Below are positions 1-9,874 of a DNA stretch of 64,000 nt, piece after piece. The stretch lies in the NCBI RefSeq assembly GCF_014698935.1, contig NZ_JACVMN010000002.1:1169287-1233286 (forward strand). The letters are read 5' to 3'. The stretch is from Flagellimonas sp. S3867 (GTDB lineage: Bacteria > Bacteroidota > Bacteroidia > Flavobacteriales > Flavobacteriaceae). Position numbers and translations under genes: made by a program. Positions within the stretch are counted from its first letter, which is position 1. Each line of letters opens with the position of its first letter. Under the pieces are notes generated by a model that was given only the letters and a program-made list of their open reading frames with translations, made no database searches and had not been told where the DNA came from.

Positions 1-2374
1 AGGTGGCGTTGCCGACCATGGGGGTCTGGTTGGTCCATGTGCCGGTGCCGTTGGATGCGGAGGCACTGGTGACAAAGGCATTGGCGATGTCGCAGACGTC
101 GCCCCCGCTGCCGGCATCGGCCAGGGGTGTGCTGTTTATGGTCAGTATCATATCATCATTTGTAGCTGGGCAGCTACCATTTCCATTTGCTGTAAGCGTG
201 AGCGTTACACTGCCATTGACAATATCATTTGGCCCAGGGGTATAAAATGGATCAAACAAGATAGGATTATTGAAACCACCATCACCTGAAGTATTCCATA
301 GGATGCTACTGTGATTGTTGGCGGTAGGAACAATAGATGAAAGACCCAGATCAAAAATTTCTGTAGCACAAATTTCTTCATCACTACCGGCGTTTACAAT
401 TGGTGAAATATCAATGTTGACTGTAAAAAATTCCTCATCAAAACAGTTAAGTGGTGCGCCTGTGGTGTCATAAATATAGTAGGTGCCGGATGCTGTAATC
501 ACATCTCCCGGAGCATACTGATTCCCTCCACCAGTTGGGCCGCCAGAGGCATCATAATAAGCTTCATTACCTGTGAGATTTGTACCAACAATATTTGGGA
601 GTACATATTCATCACAAACATCTTGATTGCCTGGATTACTAGTAATATCAGGTGTGGTGTCGCCAAACCCTATGGTAAAAACCTCATTATGCAAAAAGGT
701 TATATCGTCAAAATAGACATTGCCAAATCCATCTACACTTGTGGCGTCGATCATGGTTATGTCACCCGTGGTGAAATCTCCATCTCCATCGATATCAATC
801 AATAATTTTAGAGCACAGGCAACTTTTGCTATGTTCGAACCGGAAAGGTCCACACGGACACTCACTCCTGAAATTGGAGTTCTTCCAGCAGAAGTTGTCT
901 TTTGTACCCTCCATTCTCGGGCTATTCTTGAGTTTATAACAAGTAGGGTAGGAGGTAATTCTACATTGGTTTGGTTTATACTCGCATCGTCATTGGCCCA
1001 AAGCAAATAGTTATGGTCATATGAGAATCTGTCACCATCAATCCTTGTTCTTGTAAGGTCAAGATTATCGGTGCTGAAATCCGTGTTGGTGGACATGGTG
1101 ACAATAGCATCAGAATTGACACTCTTGGAGATGCGTTGATCTATGATATAGCGCAACTCTATTGTTCCTCCATCTTGGTATCTATCCACACCAATTCCTG
1201 CTATATCATGTTTATAGGTAGGTTCGGATTGCCAAATTATGGTGCCATCGGCTGCCAAATAGTTGTAGCTATCGTTTCCAACAATGCTGCCCAATTGATT
1301 TCCATCAAATAGGGTTACACCATATTTAATGGCAAGATAGCTTTCTACTCTTCGTCTATGGTTGTCAGTTAGCAAACCATCGGCCAATAAGATTTCGGCA
1401 ATATCGCCACTCAAGTTTCGATTGGAAAGACTGCTATTAAAATGTTTGCCTAATCTATTAAAAATATGAAGCCCATTATCGGCTCTTGAGTGGTCTCGTT
1501 GAACTGAAATATCCTCAATACCATTTACATAAGTGGTTAGGGTTTCAAAAGGGTTTAGTGTCATTGGGCGGAAATCGTATTCCCTGGAAAAAACTCCAAT
1601 TGTAGGTTCGCCAAGCAAGTCAATACCTCCGCTTTGAAAATAACCTCCAAAATCATTCAACCATGTTCTACCTATAGAAAAGCGGTTCCCATTTGAGATA
1701 CCAAGGGAGAGATTGGTGGTAGAACTATGGTGAACACTAATGTCACCGCCAAATAATAAGCGTTGGGTTTCCGCACTATTTCCTGCCCCCAAAGCTTTGA
1801 AGACAATAAAAAGCGTAATGCTGTCACGTGAATGGCTTCGGAAATGCAATGCTTGGCCATCTCCACTTCCATCAAATTGTACTACGGGATTAAAATTAAT
1901 GTTGTCGGTAGGGTTTCTGCGGAACACTGGAACATCGGGGATTGTTCCTGTTGGAGTTAGGAAGCCTGGTGCCCCAAAAGGATAATCAAAACCACCAAGT
2001 GTCCAATCTAACGGATAATCTGCTGGAACAGGATGCTCTATTGCATCTTGGGAGGTGAAATCAACTATATCGTACCATCTTATGACAGAAGTGCCATCAC
2101 CACCTGGAACTCCAAAAGTACCAGGAACTCCTGGTTCTGGTTGCCAGAATGAGAATGCCGCTGGGTCTGCATTTACGGCTTTGTCTGCCCTAAACCAAGT
2201 GTCCACGTCGATTTCTTGGCCAAATGTGCCGATTGAAGAAAACAACAGTAACAAGACCGGTGAAATTTGTAATATCCTTTTGAGGGTATGCTGATTCAGC
2301 TCAATTTTTGCTCTTGGATAGCAAGTTGGATGAGAGGGTAGAAATTTGATCATGCGCAAGTAGGTTTTACTCAT
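1..2374 (-). CDS. Large secreted LamG/Ig-like surface protein (C-terminus off the left edge)
   Basis: The minus-strand frame is open from ATG 2374 to the window edge (791 codons, no stop), so the gene is partial. A secretion signal ends near residue 52 (hydrophobic LLLLFSSIGTFGQ). Next comes a concanavalin A/LamG-like region (about 55-250), then the linker typical of flavobacterial surface proteins (RRRVESYLAIKYG, then DIAGIGVDRY; the DUF8202-like region), then Ig/PKD-like modules beginning near residue 560 with the NAGSDEEICA type of signature. A second in-frame ATG at 2353 is possible. Such proteins are usually exported by the type IX system through a C-terminal sorting domain, which would lie outside the window. 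Likely role is adhesion or gliding, by inference. The last roughly 150 bases at the left edge are far more GC-rich than the rest of the gene. Confidence 0.8.
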   Translation of the reverse strand, partial: MSKTYLRMIKFLPSHPTCYPRAKIELNQHTLKRILQISPVLLLLFSSIGTFGQEIDVDTWFRADKAVNADPAAFSFWQPEPGVPGTFGVPGGDGTSVIRWYDIVDFTSQDAIEHPVPADYPLDWTLGGFDYPFGAPGFLTPTGTIPDVPVFRRNPTDNINFNPVVQFDGSGDGQALHFRSHSRDSITLFIVFKALGAGNSAETQRLLFGGDISVHHSSTTNLSLGISNGNRFSIGRTWLNDFGGYFQSGGIDLLGEPTIGVFSREYDFRPMTLNPFETLTTYVNGIEDISVQRDHSRADNGLHIFNRLGKHFNSSLSNRNLSGDIAEILLADGLLTDNHRRRVESYLAIKYGVTLFDGNQLGSIVGNDSYNYLAADGTIIWQSEPTYKHDIAGIGVDRYQDGGTIELRYIIDQRISKSVNSDAIVTMSTNTDFSTDNLDLTRTRIDGDRFSYDHNYLLWANDDASINQTNVELPPTLLVINSRIAREWRVQKTTSAGRTPISGVSVRVDLSGSNIAKVACALKLLIDIDGDGDFTTGDITMIDATSVDGFGNVYFDDITFLHNEVFTIGFGDTTPDITSNPGNQDVCDEYVLPNIVGTNLTGNEAYYDASGGPTGGGNQYAPGDVITASGTYYIYDTTGAPLNCFDEEFFTVNIDISPIVNAGSDEEICATEIFDLGLSSIVPTANNHSSILWNTSGDGGFNNPILFDPFYTPGPNDIVNGSVTLTLTANGNGSCPATNDDMILTINSTPLADAGSGGDVCDIANAFVTSASASNGTGTWTNQTPMVGNAT

Positions 2375-2726
2375 GTCTTTCCACTGAAGAAAAAAACAAG
2401 ATGGATTATATATTAAAATAACGAACTTGAAAGCCACCTTTGGGAGGACAATTTATCTATGGGTGCTTACAATTGATGAAAAGCCCAAATGGGTATACCA
2501 ACAAAGACTTAATCTGATGATTTTATGATATTTGTTTATTCTTTTACATCTTTTTATTCAAGAAAATAAAAATAGATAATTGCGATTTTTCGTATTAAAT
2601 TGACTAACCTTCTATTAAAAACCGCCAAGAAAACTACTTGGCGGTCAACCATCCTTGTTTTAAGAATACACGAGTTACACCAAACCTTACATTCTTAATT
2701 AATAATTGATTATGGAACAAGGACAG
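2375..2726. other. Intergenic gap between LamG protein and OmpA protein genes
   Basis: These 352 bases hold no convincing reading frame. They contain the terminator of the OmpA-family gene at 2621-2645, and presumably the promoter of the leftward LamG gene between 2375 and 2620. I could not find a clear Bacteroidota -33/-7 (TTTG / TAnnTTTG) pair there. The stretch is very AT-rich. Confidence 0.6.
2621..2645 (-). terminator. Rho-independent terminator of the OmpA-family gene
   Basis: A perfect 9-bp stem (2621-2629 ACCGCCAAG with 2637-2645 CTTGGCGGT) encloses a 7-nt loop. Read on the minus strand it is followed directly by a T-run (TTTTTAATAG). It lies about 80 bases after the stop codon of the OmpA-family gene. 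Confidence 0.8.
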
Positions 2727-4862
2727 CTATTTTATTAAGTTAATTTCTACTCTTCTATTTTGTTTTCTTCCTATTCTGGTGGTGTTTGAAGCAATTGGTT
2801 TTTCTTCTCCAAATCCGATGGCGGACAATCTATCTGGGGTTATACCTTCATTGATCAAGAAATCCCTAACCGAGTTTGCTCGAGCCTCGGACAATCTTTG
2901 ATTGCTGGAGGCACTACCTACGCTATCGGTATGGCCTTCTACCGTGAATTTGGCATTTGGATATTCGTTCAAGATCTGGATGATATCGACCATGGTAGAA
3001 ACAGATTCTGTTTTAATGGTTGCTTTACCGGTATCGAACAGAATGGTCTTTGCATAATCGTTCAATTGTTTTTGGACTTCTTGGGTAACTTCAGGGCAGC
3101 CATTGTTACTGAGTGGTCCATGAACATTGGGACATTGATCATCGATATCCACCAGAGTATCCTTATCTGTGTCCGGACATCCCTTGTTTTCAATCTCTCC
3201 AGCAATTTTAGGACACCTATCATCTTTATCAATCAGGCCATCACTATCGGTATCTGGGCAGCCATTGTATTCTTTTGGACCTGGTTCGGTCGGACAATCG
3301 TCGTCTTTATCGAAAACCCCATCATTATCCGAATCTTTCCAAGGACAGCCTATATTTTCTTTAGGACCTGCTATTTGTGGACAATCATCGTCTTTGTCAA
3401 GTATTCCATCACCGTCGGTATCTTCCCATGGGCAGCCATTATTTTCTATTGGGCCAGGGGTTTCTGGGCAATCATCAGAAATATCTTCGATGCCATCATT
3501 GTCCTTATCCTTTAATTTACTTTGGTAAAACGGAATTTTGATGCCGGCATACAGGTCAAAAGATTTTGAAGTATCTCCGAATACTACGGATATAATGGAA
3601 CCTGACCCCAAATACACTGGTCCCATTCTAAGCCCTGCACCCCATTGTAGCCCTGCATATTGTACAACACGAAATGGGGAATAGATACTTAGCCAAGCGC
3701 TTTCATATCTAGGGGTCAATGAAACTTCACTCAATATATTATTGGCGTTTGCAGTGTTCTTGGTGTTCAATGGCATATCTGCATTAAGATTTAAGTAGAA
3801 TTTGGAATTAATATTCCAATCGGCGTTGGTGTGCAATGCTTTAGGTAATATGGAATTTTGGGAATTGATTACCCTTGTAATTTCAAAATTGTTTTCCAAG
3901 GCATCTTCCAAAGAGGCTCCATCAAAATTGTCAATATCTTGGTTTGTGTTAAGATTATAGGTGAACTCCCTTCCCGCAGAGTTTTTAATTTGGCCGATAT
4001 CCGTTATGGAAACACCAAGTTTTAGTTTGTACTTATTTTTGCCTGCATCCGCTATGGTATTTCCGTTTTTATCAATTTTAGTATAACTGGCATAATCGGG
4101 CCGCCATTCATATACAAGGCCCAAGTCTGCACCAAATCCACTGCCATTGTTTATTTCAAAATTGCCACCGTCATCCGATGTGGAAGAATTAGCAAAAAGG
4201 AGCTCTCCTGTGGTTTCTATGTTCCGGGTTGCAGCGGTATAAAAAAGACCAACATTAGTGCTATAAAAGTAGGCGTGCCCAGCACTTTGGAGGTATTTTA
4301 AAGAAAGTCCACCTTTAATAAAGTGTTCATTATTATCAAGGAGCACTCTGGCATAGGTAAGGCCGATTTCTGCCCATACATTTGTGGCTCCTGAAATTAC
4401 TCCCTCACTGATATTAAAATCTTGACTTTCATCAAAACCTCCTTCTTTTTCTAACAATGAGCCATCCACGTCGTTTACATTAAAAAAGGCACGACCTCTA
4501 GTGAAGAAAGCCAAGGCTGATTTTTCATTGATGTTGAACATGGCTGATGGTCCTAAAACATCTATGTTCCAACCCATGGAGTTGTTGGATGATGGAAAAG
4601 TTCTGGCTTCATCGAAAACTTTACTATAATCGGCAAAGGCATCTTTGAGTTTGAAACCGATATAGTCATTTCCAAAGAATGCACTTATGCCGATTAGATT
4701 GATATCTAACTTAAGTCTTGAATCGGCAATATTTGCTGGATTTGAGATAATGCTGTGGACTCCACTATAATTATCCATTAAGAATCCTGAATAAGATTGT
4801 GCTTGGACAAAGCCCAGAGCGCATGTGAACATAATGCCCAACAATAATTTTCTAAAATACAT
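2727..4862 (-). CDS. OmpA-family outer membrane protein with DUF5723-like barrel and TSP3 repeats
   Basis: The open frame extends to 4967, but the signal peptide begins at ATG 4862 (MYFRKLLLG...GFVQAQ), giving 711 aa. After the signal, residues about 20-440 resemble the DUF5723 outer-membrane barrel seen in Bacteroidota (start [15 protein letters not shown]). Then come calcium-binding thrombospondin type-3 repeats (about 460-590, repeated DxDxDGxxDxxDxCP). The end is an OmpA-like peptidoglycan-binding domain with EGHTDSVGS and the terminal RRVEI motif. It probably anchors the outer membrane to peptidoglycan. It appears monocistronic, with its own terminator at 2621-2645. Confidence 0.88.
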   Translation of the reverse strand: MYFRKLLLGIMFTCALGFVQAQSYSGFLMDNYSGVHSIISNPANIADSRLKLDINLIGISAFFGNDYIGFKLKDAFADYSKVFDEARTFPSSNNSMGWNIDVLGPSAMFNINEKSALAFFTRGRAFFNVNDVDGSLLEKEGGFDESQDFNISEGVISGATNVWAEIGLTYARVLLDNNEHFIKGGLSLKYLQSAGHAYFYSTNVGLFYTAATRNIETTGELLFANSSTSDDGGNFEINNGSGFGADLGLVYEWRPDYASYTKIDKNGNTIADAGKNKYKLKLGVSITDIGQIKNSAGREFTYNLNTNQDIDNFDGASLEDALENNFEITRVINSQNSILPKALHTNADWNINSKFYLNLNADMPLNTKNTANANNILSEVSLTPRYESAWLSIYSPFRVVQYAGLQWGAGLRMGPVYLGSGSIISVVFGDTSKSFDLYAGIKIPFYQSKLKDKDNDGIEDISDDCPETPGPIENNGCPWEDTDGDGILDKDDDCPQIAGPKENIGCPWKDSDNDGVFDKDDDCPTEPGPKEYNGCPDTDSDGLIDKDDRCPKIAGEIENKGCPDTDKDTLVDIDDQCPNVHGPLSNNGCPEVTQEVQKQLNDYAKTILFDTGKATIKTESVSTMVDIIQILNEYPNAKFTVEGHTDSVGSASSNQRLSEARANSVRDFLINEGITPDRLSAIGFGEEKPIASNTTRIGRKQNRRVEINLIK

Positions 4863-5062
4863 GGGATTGGGGTTTAAAGGTTGATAAATTTTCTTGGTGT
4901 TATTATTTGGTGACAAAGAGAGTATAATGGAATGACATGTTTGATGCCCAATGAATGAAAGGGCCATTTCAATTGATAAATGAGCAAATTGAATTTATAG
5001 CGACAGGAATAACAGATTGGATTTTGTTATATGATTGTAAATCAGAAGATTGCCTTATAATA

Positions 5063-5092
5063 AAAAGAGCCGCTATTGAATGCGGCTCTTTT
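5063..5092 (-). terminator. Rho-independent terminator ending the 24-kb glycan locus
   Basis: A perfect 11-bp stem (5063-5073 AAAAGAGCCGC with 5082-5092 GCGGCTCTTTT) has an 8-nt loop. On the minus strand it is followed by TTTTTATTATAA. It sits about 345 bases beyond the ROK kinase stop. Because T-rich tracts flank both sides it could work in either direction. Confidence 0.85.
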
Positions 5093-5136
5093 AAGCATAT
5101 AGATTAAATAAATGGAGTATGCACTTTTTTGTTTAT

Positions 5137-5180
5137 CCATTACAACCAGAGAATTAGGGCGTAATTCCCTGGTGCAATGG
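5137..5180. repeat. Imperfect inverted repeat / long hairpin
   Basis: The inner arms 5145-5156 and 5162-5173 pair with one mismatch around a 5-nt loop. Outer arms 5137-5141 (CCATT) and 5176-5180 (AATGG) extend the structure after a small internal loop. No T-run follows on either strand, so it is not an ordinary terminator. It could be a structured 3' UTR, a small RNA, a protein-binding site or a relic of a miniature element. Confidence 0.5.
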
Positions 5181-5436
5181 AAACCTCAACTAAACTAAAC
5201 ACTTTTATGACCAATAGCCTTAAAAAGTGCATTGCTATATGGATTAGCGCTAAACCAGTTTGTAACTTAAGTCCTAAAATTGTGTAGGATTGTTTAAACG
5301 CTATCTGAAACAAACATACAGTGAAGCAACATAATAAAATGCTCCCACCTTATGGATGGCCTGTTTCATTTTATGAATAGGGGGTTTGGACTAGCCGTTC
5401 GTTATAAGCTCAGCTGGAAAATATGAGCTTGAGCTT

Positions 5437-6375
5437 CTAAATACTCGGCAAATCATTTTTAACTGATTGCCAAAAGGTGTCATCGAACAGTCGAGTACAA
5501 CCGATAATTGCACCCTTTTCCATGTGTTTGGATATTCTGATGGTTATAGACAATGCGTTTGCATTAAAAACTTGTTGCAATGTATTGCCAAAACAACCAT
5601 ACGCTTTGGAGATATTGCCGCCCAGGACCAAGACATCGGCATCGAAATTTGTAAGCCATGGAGAAAGAAAACGCCCCAAATCACCGCCAAAGTTCTCCAA
5701 TACTTGTTTGGCATTAAAGTCGTTGTCGTAAGCATCGGCAAGTTGTTTAACCCCTTTAACGGTTCTGCCAGTTGCTTCTGCATAGCCGTTGATGCATCCC
5801 CTTGTTGAAAAGTAGTCGTCCGCGATGCCATCTTTGTAGGGAATGTTCCAAAGAATTCCATTGGGAGGAACTGTGCCTCCTGACGTAACCGGAATTCCGT
5901 TATCAATAAAACCGGCACCCAAACCTGTGCCAAGGGTAATACATAACTGTTTTTTATACCCTTCGCTTTCTGCCAACCATGCTTCGCCAACGGCAAAAGA
6001 AGTGGCATCGTTCAAAAAACGGACGGGCAAAACCTTGTTATGTGCTAATAATGGATTCAAACTTTTTTCGATATCGGTTCCAAACAATCCGCCATACTTA
6101 AAACCTTCAGGATATTTTGCCACACCCATGTTGTAATCAAAAGGCCCAGGCATGGCAAAAGCGATGCCTGTTAATGGTAATCCATTTGCTTTTTTCAAGG
6201 TTTTGTTCAAACAGTTGGCCCAGGTGTCCAAGATTGTCTCTTGTGATTCCATGTTGGCAACATGACTGGTCGCATACGTGTTTTCTAACAACTTCTTCTG
6301 ATTCAATGCGACAATGGCCGAGGAAATATGGGTTCCACCAACATCGACACCAATTATATAGGTTTCTTTTTCCAA
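5437..6375 (-). CDS. ROK-family sugar kinase
   Basis: This 312-aa cytoplasmic protein starts with the ATP-binding signature GVDVGGTHI and has the second phosphate motif LGTGLGAGF, both typical of ROK kinases. The usual zinc-binding CxCGxxGCxE cluster is absent: the matching place reads STRGCINGYAE. The start is not ATG. The frame opens with TTG at 6375, three bases after the stop of the FG-GAP gene, and an upstream in-frame ATT overlaps that stop; the first in-frame ATG is far too late because it would remove the nucleotide-binding loop. Translation is therefore probably coupled to the gene upstream. As last gene of a mannose-rich glycan locus it likely phosphorylates a released sugar (mannose, GlcNAc or glucose); the substrate is inferred. 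Confidence 0.82.
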   Translation of the reverse strand: MEKETYIIGVDVGGTHISSAIVALNQKKLLENTYATSHVANMESQETILDTWANCLNKTLKKANGLPLTGIAFAMPGPFDYNMGVAKYPEGFKYGGLFGTDIEKSLNPLLAHNKVLPVRFLNDATSFAVGEAWLAESEGYKKQLCITLGTGLGAGFIDNGIPVTSGGTVPPNGILWNIPYKDGIADDYFSTRGCINGYAEATGRTVKGVKQLADAYDNDFNAKQVLENFGGDLGRFLSPWLTNFDADVLVLGGNISKAYGCFGNTLQQVFNANALSITIRISKHMEKGAIIGCTRLFDDTFWQSVKNDLPSI

Positions 6376-6377
6376 AA

Positions 6378-9300
6378 TCAGGGAGTTGGATTTGTGGATA
6401 GTTTCACCAATTTCAGTTCTTCATTATTGTTTCCAGCCAATATATGTAGCTCTCCTAAAATGTCAATAAAATTCATGTTCTTGACATCTTGGGATAAAAA
6501 CAAGCCTGTTTTGTCCGCATTAATTGCTTCAAATTGCCCTTCTCCGCTATTTTTAAGAACCATTCCGTATCCCGCATCGTTTCTGGGCGTTTCAATTTCG
6601 GAGGCGAACAAATTTCCAGCAATGATCATATCTTTCAAACCATCCTTATCAATATCATAATCTAAAATGGCATTTATGGATGAAATTTGTGCCATTTCCG
6701 GGAATTCCATAAAATCGAAATTACCGTTACCATTGTTTAGTAATACTCCACTTTTGAAATTGTATGAGACTAGATGAAGCGCTTTGGACAGCTTTTCAGG
6801 TCCATAGATATCAGCAATGGTTGATTTTCCAAAAAGGTCGTAGGAAGGGGTTATTTCTTTGATGGAGGGCATTTGTTGTGAAGAACACTCACGACCTCTG
6901 ACCGGATAAAGCTCACCAAAATTGTAATAGCCAAGTACCAAATCTTTTTTTCCATTGTCGTCAAAATCGTTATAGTAGACTTCAAAAGGATTTTTTTCAT
7001 CGGCCTTGTACTTGTAATTCTGTCCAAGATTGCCCAATACGTAGTCTTGGTCACCATCATTGTCCAAATCGACAGATTTTATGGAAAAATACCATCCAGA
7101 TAGACCGTTTAAGGAGCTGAAATCCGCTTTGCTAAAGTTTCCGTTATTGTTTGTGAAAAACGTTGGTTCCATCCATTCGCCTACAACACTTAGATCAAAA
7201 TCACCATCCTGATCATAATCGGTCCAAGAGGCATCAGTAACAAGTCCAATATTTATAAGTTCTGGGGCAGCATTTTCTGTTACATCGATAAACTTGCCGT
7301 TTTCATTTTTGAAAAGATAACTGTTTGCAGGGGAGGGGTAGTCTTGGGGAATAAACCTACCTCCAATAAAAACATCTTGAAACCCATCATTGTCATAATC
7401 GGCAATCTTAATTTTTGAGCTGCTTACAGAAATTTGTGGAAATAGGTCTTTTCTAAGCACAAATTTTCCATTTCGATTTTCGTATAATCTGTCAGCGTAG
7501 TTGGATGAGTTTACTTGAAATTCATTACCGCCAGATGCTACCAAAAGATCATTGTCACCGTCATTGTCAAAATCAAAGAATTGGGCATCTACATCTTCAT
7601 AAATTGCACCCTTTTCGAATGCTTGGTGTTGCTTAAAGGTTCCATCTGAATTTTGAACATATAAAACAGAAGGTGTACCGGTACTTTGTCCTAAAAACAG
7701 GTCGTCCCTTTTATCGCCATTTACATCAGCCACAGCAACGGCCGGACCAAAGTTTGACATTTTATGCGGTAGCAATACTTGAAATTTATAATCATCGAAT
7801 TCGTTTTCGGTATGTCTAAGTTCCGGAGAAATTGATAAAGACTCAAATGTCTTTACTGTTGCCTCCTGACTGTTATTACCTTGATTTTCTTCAGGATTAT
7901 ACGAAACCGTTATCACTGTATTTATATCTGGATTGTTCAACCGTTGTATCTTATTTCCAGGCCAGGTAATTACCAGTGAGTCGACAGAATTTTCAGTTCC
8001 AAGACCTGCTATTATTTTTGGAGGGACCGAAGATTGATAGCCCCTTACACTGTAGTTCTCATAAACTTGTTCTTTGCCTTGTGTGTATATTTTTACTCTG
8101 GCACCTATACCCATTGAATTTTGCTCAGGCCCTTTGAATTGAAGTTTTAAATAATTAGGTCTCAGCAAGTTTGAATTATTTCTAAGTATGGTTGCTTTGG
8201 CGTCAACATTATTAACAACCATGTCCAAATCACCGTCATTGTCCAAATCGGCATAAGCGGCTCCATTAGAATAGGTGCTTTCGGGGTTTTTTAACCAAAC
8301 TTCTGAGGTGTTCTCGAAGGCAAGGCCTCCGTTATTTTTATAAAAATAGTTGACGTGTGGACGGTGTGGTGTGGTCTCTATGAGGTGGTTTATTTTTTTT
8401 GGATTGGTAAGTGCATCATGATGCTCTCGAAGATATTTTTGGAGATTGTTGAAATAATCCTTGTTACGGAAATCTCTTTTTATTCCATTGGAAATGAAGA
8501 TGTCCTTATCACCATCATTGTCAAAATCGGCTAAAAGTGGCGCCCAACTCCAATCGGTATTCGAAATCCCGGCCATTTGCCCCACTTCTGAAAAAAATGG
8601 AATCCCAGCAGAATCAATATGACCGCTATTTTTTTGTAGGGTGTTATACATATACTGATAATGCTTGCCAGCGTTCACATTATTGTTGAATTTCTGTGGA
8701 TTCATGCTTGCCATGCTTGTTTTCATACCATAATTGTCCTCAGAAACCATATCAAGGGTAATTATGTCAACAAAACCATCATTATCAAAATCGGCAATGT
8801 CATTCCCCATAGCGAAATTGGAGATATGATTGGTCGCGTTTTTTATAACCTCTTTGAAAGTGCCGTTTTGTTGGTTGATATAGAAATAATCTGGTTCATC
8901 GTAATCATTGGAAATATAAATATCGGGCCAACCGTCATTATTCATATCGCTAACACCTACACCGAGCCCATAAGAAACAGCATTGGAATAGATACCGACT
9001 TCTTTGGTCACATTTACATATTTTCCATTCTGATTTTCATAAAAACGATCACCAAGCGGTGAAAAAGATTCGGTATTGCCCAGGGTAAAGGTCTGGGGAT
9101 TATGGTTCATCAGGTACATGTCCAAATCACCATCCAGATCATAATCAATAAATGCGGACTGTATGGAATTACCGGTATCATTCAAACCAAATTGGGCTGC
9201 AGACTCTTGAAAGACTGGAATTCCTTTTTCATTGAGTCCTTTATTTATAAAAAGCTCATTTTGAAGCATTGATTTTCTTTCATAAGGACCGGATTTACAA

Positions 9301-9716
9301 ACATAGATGTCCAGCAGGCCATCATTATTGATGTCCACCATATTTGTGCCTGTTGACCATCCTCTCTTGCCTGTGGTTTTTGAAATCTTGCTTATGTCTT
9401 TAAATTCAAGATTTCCCTCATTTAAGTAAAGTATATTGTTTTCCAAATTGGAAGTAAAATAGATATCTTCCAAACCGTCATTGTTGACGTCGCCAACGGC
9501 TACCCCTGCGCCATTGTACACATACTCATATAAAAAGGAATTGGTAAGTTCATTTTCCACATTAATATTCACAAAGTGAATATTGGTATCGTCATTATCC
9601 AATTCTTCGAAAAGAAATGCTGGGTCACCCTGTTCAGAGCTACATGAAGCTAAGCACACCAAACATAAAATGAGTAGCGGTTGAATTTTTTTAGCTGCCT
9701 TCTTTTTCATCAACAA
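6378..9716 (-). CDS. FG-GAP/VCBS repeat lipoprotein with ASPIC/UnbV domain
   Basis: This 1112-aa protein carries a lipoprotein signal (hydrophobic run then LASCSS), so it is membrane-anchored and probably surface exposed. Calcium-binding FG-GAP/VCBS repeats with DxNxDGxxDI or DxDxDGDxDL motifs run through both halves. An ASPIC/UnbV domain (NYLKLQFKG to TWPGNKIQRL) lies near residues 530-605. Databases often mislabel the family as RNA-binding. It follows SusD after a terminator-like hairpin and precedes the ROK kinase by 2 bases. By position it may be a surface glycan-binding or accessory protein playing the part of SusE/SusF; no enzyme activity is evident. A paralogue starts at 62459. Confidence 0.85.
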   Translation of the reverse strand: MLMKKKAAKKIQPLLILCLVCLASCSSEQGDPAFLFEELDNDDTNIHFVNINVENELTNSFLYEYVYNGAGVAVGDVNNDGLEDIYFTSNLENNILYLNEGNLEFKDISKISKTTGKRGWSTGTNMVDINNDGLLDIYVCKSGPYERKSMLQNELFINKGLNEKGIPVFQESAAQFGLNDTGNSIQSAFIDYDLDGDLDMYLMNHNPQTFTLGNTESFSPLGDRFYENQNGKYVNVTKEVGIYSNAVSYGLGVGVSDMNNDGWPDIYISNDYDEPDYFYINQQNGTFKEVIKNATNHISNFAMGNDIADFDNDGFVDIITLDMVSEDNYGMKTSMASMNPQKFNNNVNAGKHYQYMYNTLQKNSGHIDSAGIPFFSEVGQMAGISNTDWSWAPLLADFDNDGDKDIFISNGIKRDFRNKDYFNNLQKYLREHHDALTNPKKINHLIETTPHRPHVNYFYKNNGGLAFENTSEVWLKNPESTYSNGAAYADLDNDGDLDMVVNNVDAKATILRNNSNLLRPNYLKLQFKGPEQNSMGIGARVKIYTQGKEQVYENYSVRGYQSSVPPKIIAGLGTENSVDSLVITWPGNKIQRLNNPDINTVITVSYNPEENQGNNSQEATVKTFESLSISPELRHTENEFDDYKFQVLLPHKMSNFGPAVAVADVNGDKRDDLFLGQSTGTPSVLYVQNSDGTFKQHQAFEKGAIYEDVDAQFFDFDNDGDNDLLVASGGNEFQVNSSNYADRLYENRNGKFVLRKDLFPQISVSSSKIKIADYDNDGFQDVFIGGRFIPQDYPSPANSYLFKNENGKFIDVTENAAPELINIGLVTDASWTDYDQDGDFDLSVVGEWMEPTFFTNNNGNFSKADFSSLNGLSGWYFSIKSVDLDNDGDQDYVLGNLGQNYKYKADEKNPFEVYYNDFDDNGKKDLVLGYYNFGELYPVRGRECSSQQMPSIKEITPSYDLFGKSTIADIYGPEKLSKALHLVSYNFKSGVLLNNGNGNFDFMEFPEMAQISSINAILDYDIDKDGLKDMIIAGNLFASEIETPRNDAGYGMVLKNSGEGQFEAINADKTGLFLSQDVKNMNFIDILGELHILAGNNNEELKLVKLSTNPTP

Positions 9717-9773
9717 AAATTTAAAACCCTAATGAACGGCATGGGTGGTGAAAGTTGAGGGAAATTTATAAAA

Positions 9774-9803
9774 AAGTAAAGGAAGATTGCTCTTCCTTTA
9801 CTT
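9774..9803 (-). terminator. Terminator/attenuator hairpin between SusD and the FG-GAP gene
   Basis: A perfect 13-bp stem (9774-9786 with 9791-9803) closes on the loop TTGC. On the minus strand it is followed by TTTTTTATAAA, a classic intrinsic terminator. It lies 71 bases past the SusD stop and before the FG-GAP start. It probably lets SusC/SusD be made in excess over the FG-GAP protein and kinase downstream. Confidence 0.82.
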
Positions 9804-9874
9804 AATTAACTATGAATAAAACTAACTCAAACTACAAATTAATCTACTTAATGGATTACTTTATAGCAAGATTG

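Larger units (their letters stand above)
4863..5436. other. 574-bp gap with terminator and a large imperfect hairpin
   Basis: No gene is seen. The gap separates the end of the leftward glycan locus from the OmpA-family gene. It contains the strong terminator at 5063-5092, an inverted repeat at 5137-5180, and a short 7-bp hairpin (5406-5412 with 5424-5430) just past the ROK kinase stop codon. The OmpA-family promoter should lie between 4863 and 5062. The part between 5181 and 5405 shows nothing I recognise. Confidence 0.6.

Noticed and set aside
2898..3515. 205-codon open frame on the plus strand
   Set aside because: It is antisense to the TSP3 repeats and OmpA domain; the repeated DxDxDG codons keep the opposite strand free of stops. 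The protein is low-complexity and matches nothing.
5544..6008. 154-codon minus-strand frame inside the ROK kinase
   Set aside because: It lies in another frame of the kinase gene, whose motifs (LGTGLGAGF) prove the real frame.
6378..9716. Function as an RNA-binding protein, as ASPIC/UnbV proteins are often labelled
   Set aside because: The lipoprotein signal and extracellular calcium-binding repeats place it on the envelope; no RNA-binding domain is visible.
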